Below are positions 32,215 to 33,009 of a stretch of 33,009 nt of DNA, piece after piece. The stretch spans positions 1 to 33,009 of the forward strand of contig JAZRIJ010000022.1 of the NCBI GenBank assembly GCA_045645205.1, read 5' to 3'. The position numbers and the translations under genes were made by a program. The notes below the pieces were generated by a model that was not told the origin of the DNA, made no database searches, and worked only from the letters and a program-made list of their open reading frames with translations. The first letter of the stretch is position 1; the number at the start of each line of letters is the position of its first letter. The DNA comes from RGIG1995 sp045645205. Its GTDB lineage: Bacteria; Bacillota; Clostridia; Oscillospirales; CAG-272.

Positions 32215-32736
32215 ATGGATGCAATTGAATGTCTGCTTGGAAGAAGAAGTATAAGAAGATTTACAGACAAAAAAATCTCAAAAGAGGACCTTGAAATTAT
32301 AATTAAAACGGCATATCATGCTCCCAGCGCAATGAACAGACAGCTTTGGCAGTTTACGGTTGTGCAGAATAGGGAAACGATTGAAGAGCTTGCGAAATGT
32401 CTTCGTGTGAAGCTTGGGCGTGATGAGGGCTATAATTTCTATAAGCCTAACGTATTGATTTTATGTTCAAATGACAGGACAAATCCGTTTGCTGTCGAGG
32501 ACTGCGCGGTAGCTATGGAAAATATTATGCTTGCCGCCCACGCGCTTGGGATCGGTTCTGTTTGGATAAATCAGTTTAACGGCGTGTGTGATGACCCTGC
32601 TGTAAGAGAACAGCTTAAGAAAATAGGAGTTCCCGAAAATCATCTTGTATGGGGAACAGCGGCTCTCGGCTATGCCGCGGAGGATGCCGTGCGCAACTTT
32701 GAAAAAAACGCAAATGTTGTTAAATGGGTAATGTGA
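32215..32736 (+). CDS. Nitroreductase-family FMN oxidoreductase
   Basis: A 173-aa protein with the family FMN-binding start LGRRSIRRFTDKKIS, then YHAPSAMNRQLWQFTVV and the later AVAMENIMLAAHALGIGSVWI, and GTAALGYAAED. These small enzymes bind FMN as dimers and reduce nitro compounds or quinones with NAD(P)H; the physiological substrate is not predictable. AGGAG lies before the ATG, 17 bases after the carboxypeptidase gene, so it shares that operon, though its role there is unclear. Confidence 0.92.
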   Translation: MDAIECLLGRRSIRRFTDKKISKEDLEIIIKTAYHAPSAMNRQLWQFTVVQNRETIEELAKCLRVKLGRDEGYNFYKPNVLILCSNDRTNPFAVEDCAVAMENIMLAAHALGIGSVWINQFNGVCDDPAVREQLKKIGVPENHLVWGTAALGYAAEDAVRNFEKNANVVKWVM

Positions 32737-32760
32737 TTTTTACGGAAAGAGATAAAAAAA

Positions 32761-32812
32761 CACCTCATCCGTCGCCTTCGTCGCCACCTTCTCCCACTGG
32801 AGAAGGCTTCTT
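32761..32812 (+). repeat. Short GC-richer repeat with terminator-like hairpin
   Basis: CCTTCTCC (32787-32794) and GGAGAAGG (32799-32806) pair perfectly around CACT and are followed by CTTCTTGTTTGT. The leading part has a near-tandem GTCGCC word. The GC content contrasts with the flanks; it may be a dispersed repeat reused as terminator of the envelope operon. The stretch 32737-33009 has no gene. Confidence 0.55.
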
Positions 32813-32874
32813 GTTTGTACAGTTTGACAGACAGTATGCATTTTCAAAACAAGTTTTGTTATTAACCTAAGGGG

Positions 32875-32891
32875 CTGAGTCATTAACTCAG
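32875..32891. repeat. Short dyad CTGAGT / ACTCAG
   Basis: A perfect 6-bp dyad around CATTA with no T-run on either side; role unknown. Confidence 0.35.
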
Positions 32892-32902
32892 TCAAAAAAG
32901 AA

Positions 32903-32942
32903 AAGCGGTTATTCAATGCCGAAAGGTATTGAGTAACCGCTT
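32903..32942 (+). repeat. 18-bp stem with GAAA loop (RNA-like hairpin)
   Basis: Bases 32903-32920 pair with 32925-32942 over all 18 positions around a GAAA loop closed by C-G. Two pairs (32918-32927 and 32912-32933) are G-U in plus-strand RNA but would be A-C mismatches in minus-strand RNA, so only the plus transcript folds fully. It could be the foot of a mobile element, a terminator or a structured RNA. Confidence 0.65.
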
Positions 32943-32957
32943 GCTTTGTTGTATAAT
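32929..32957 (+). promoter_or_regulatory. Possible promoter pointing out of the window
   Basis: TTGAGT (32929-32934), 17-base spacer, TATAAT (32952-32957), with the -35 lying inside the right arm of the hairpin. A GAGG (32991-32994) follows near the window end, so a plus-strand gene may begin at or just after 33008. Confidence 0.5.
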
Positions 32958-33009
32958 TTAATCACCACAAAAAACCAACAACAAAACAACGAGGTAATTG
33001 TACAACAAT

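Noticed and set aside
32875..32891. Terminator at the CTGAGT/ACTCAG dyad
   Set aside because: The stem is only 6 bp and no T-run follows on either strand.

Overview
This window looks like a piece of chromosome from a low-to-moderate GC, AT-rich-intergenic member of the Bacillota, most probably class Clostridia (Oscillospirales-like). That placement is an inference from gene order, Shine-Dalgarno-rich starts, and Firmicutes hallmarks such as TrmFO, YqeK, tandem LCP proteins and a leader RNA before infC. Nearly all genes lie on the minus strand. Only a small envelope operon at the right end is on the plus strand.

Layout, left to right: (1) 1-4125, arginine biosynthesis, transcribed leftwards as argG-argH-argC-argJ (argJ cut by the window edge). 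It starts from a consensus promoter with a consensus ArgR operator just downstream of the start point. (2) 4126-4520, a gene-poor spacer with a dyad cluster, a possible 33-codon hydrophobic mini-ORF and a strong bidirectional terminator. (3) 4521-7483, three short minus-strand units: a D-amino acid/branched-chain type aminotransferase, the ComM/YifB AAA+ helicase, and rpsU, each with a readable promoter. (4) 7525-20614, a long housekeeping run read leftwards: radical SAM protein, smc, ftsY, rdgB, yhbY, nadD, yqeK, two LCP cell-wall ligases, rsfS, leuS. (5) 20615-20963, an intergenic spot with a 115-bp palindromic repeat and a degenerate tandem copy of the 3' end of rnc. (6) 20964-28414, rnc, plsX, trmFO, topA, dprA and a TrmH-family rRNA methyltransferase, tightly packed or overlapping. 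(7) 28514-29974, the infC-rpmI-rplT translation operon with a structured, attenuator-bearing leader and an apparent AUA start codon for infC. (8) 30031-32736, a divergent plus-strand operon with a membrane stalk-domain protein, a VanY-like D,D-carboxypeptidase and a nitroreductase. (9) 32737-33009, repeats, a perfect-looking GAAA-tetraloop hairpin and a promoter pointing out of the window.

The genes are mostly core: translation (infC, rpmI, rplT, rpsU, leuS, rsfS, yhbY), RNA processing and modification (rnc, trmH-like, trmFO), chromosome organisation and DNA uptake or processing (smc, topA, dprA, comM), membrane targeting and lipids (ftsY, plsX), NAD and nucleotide hygiene (nadD, rdgB, yqeK), and the envelope (LCP pair, VanY-like enzyme). 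I saw no prophage, CRISPR array, toxin system, rRNA or tRNA gene, and no convincing novel defence or biosynthetic system. The best second-look items are small: the infC AUA start and its leader, the duplicated rnc tail, the right-end RNA-like hairpin, the mini-ORF upstream of argG, and the dyad over the envelope-operon promoter.
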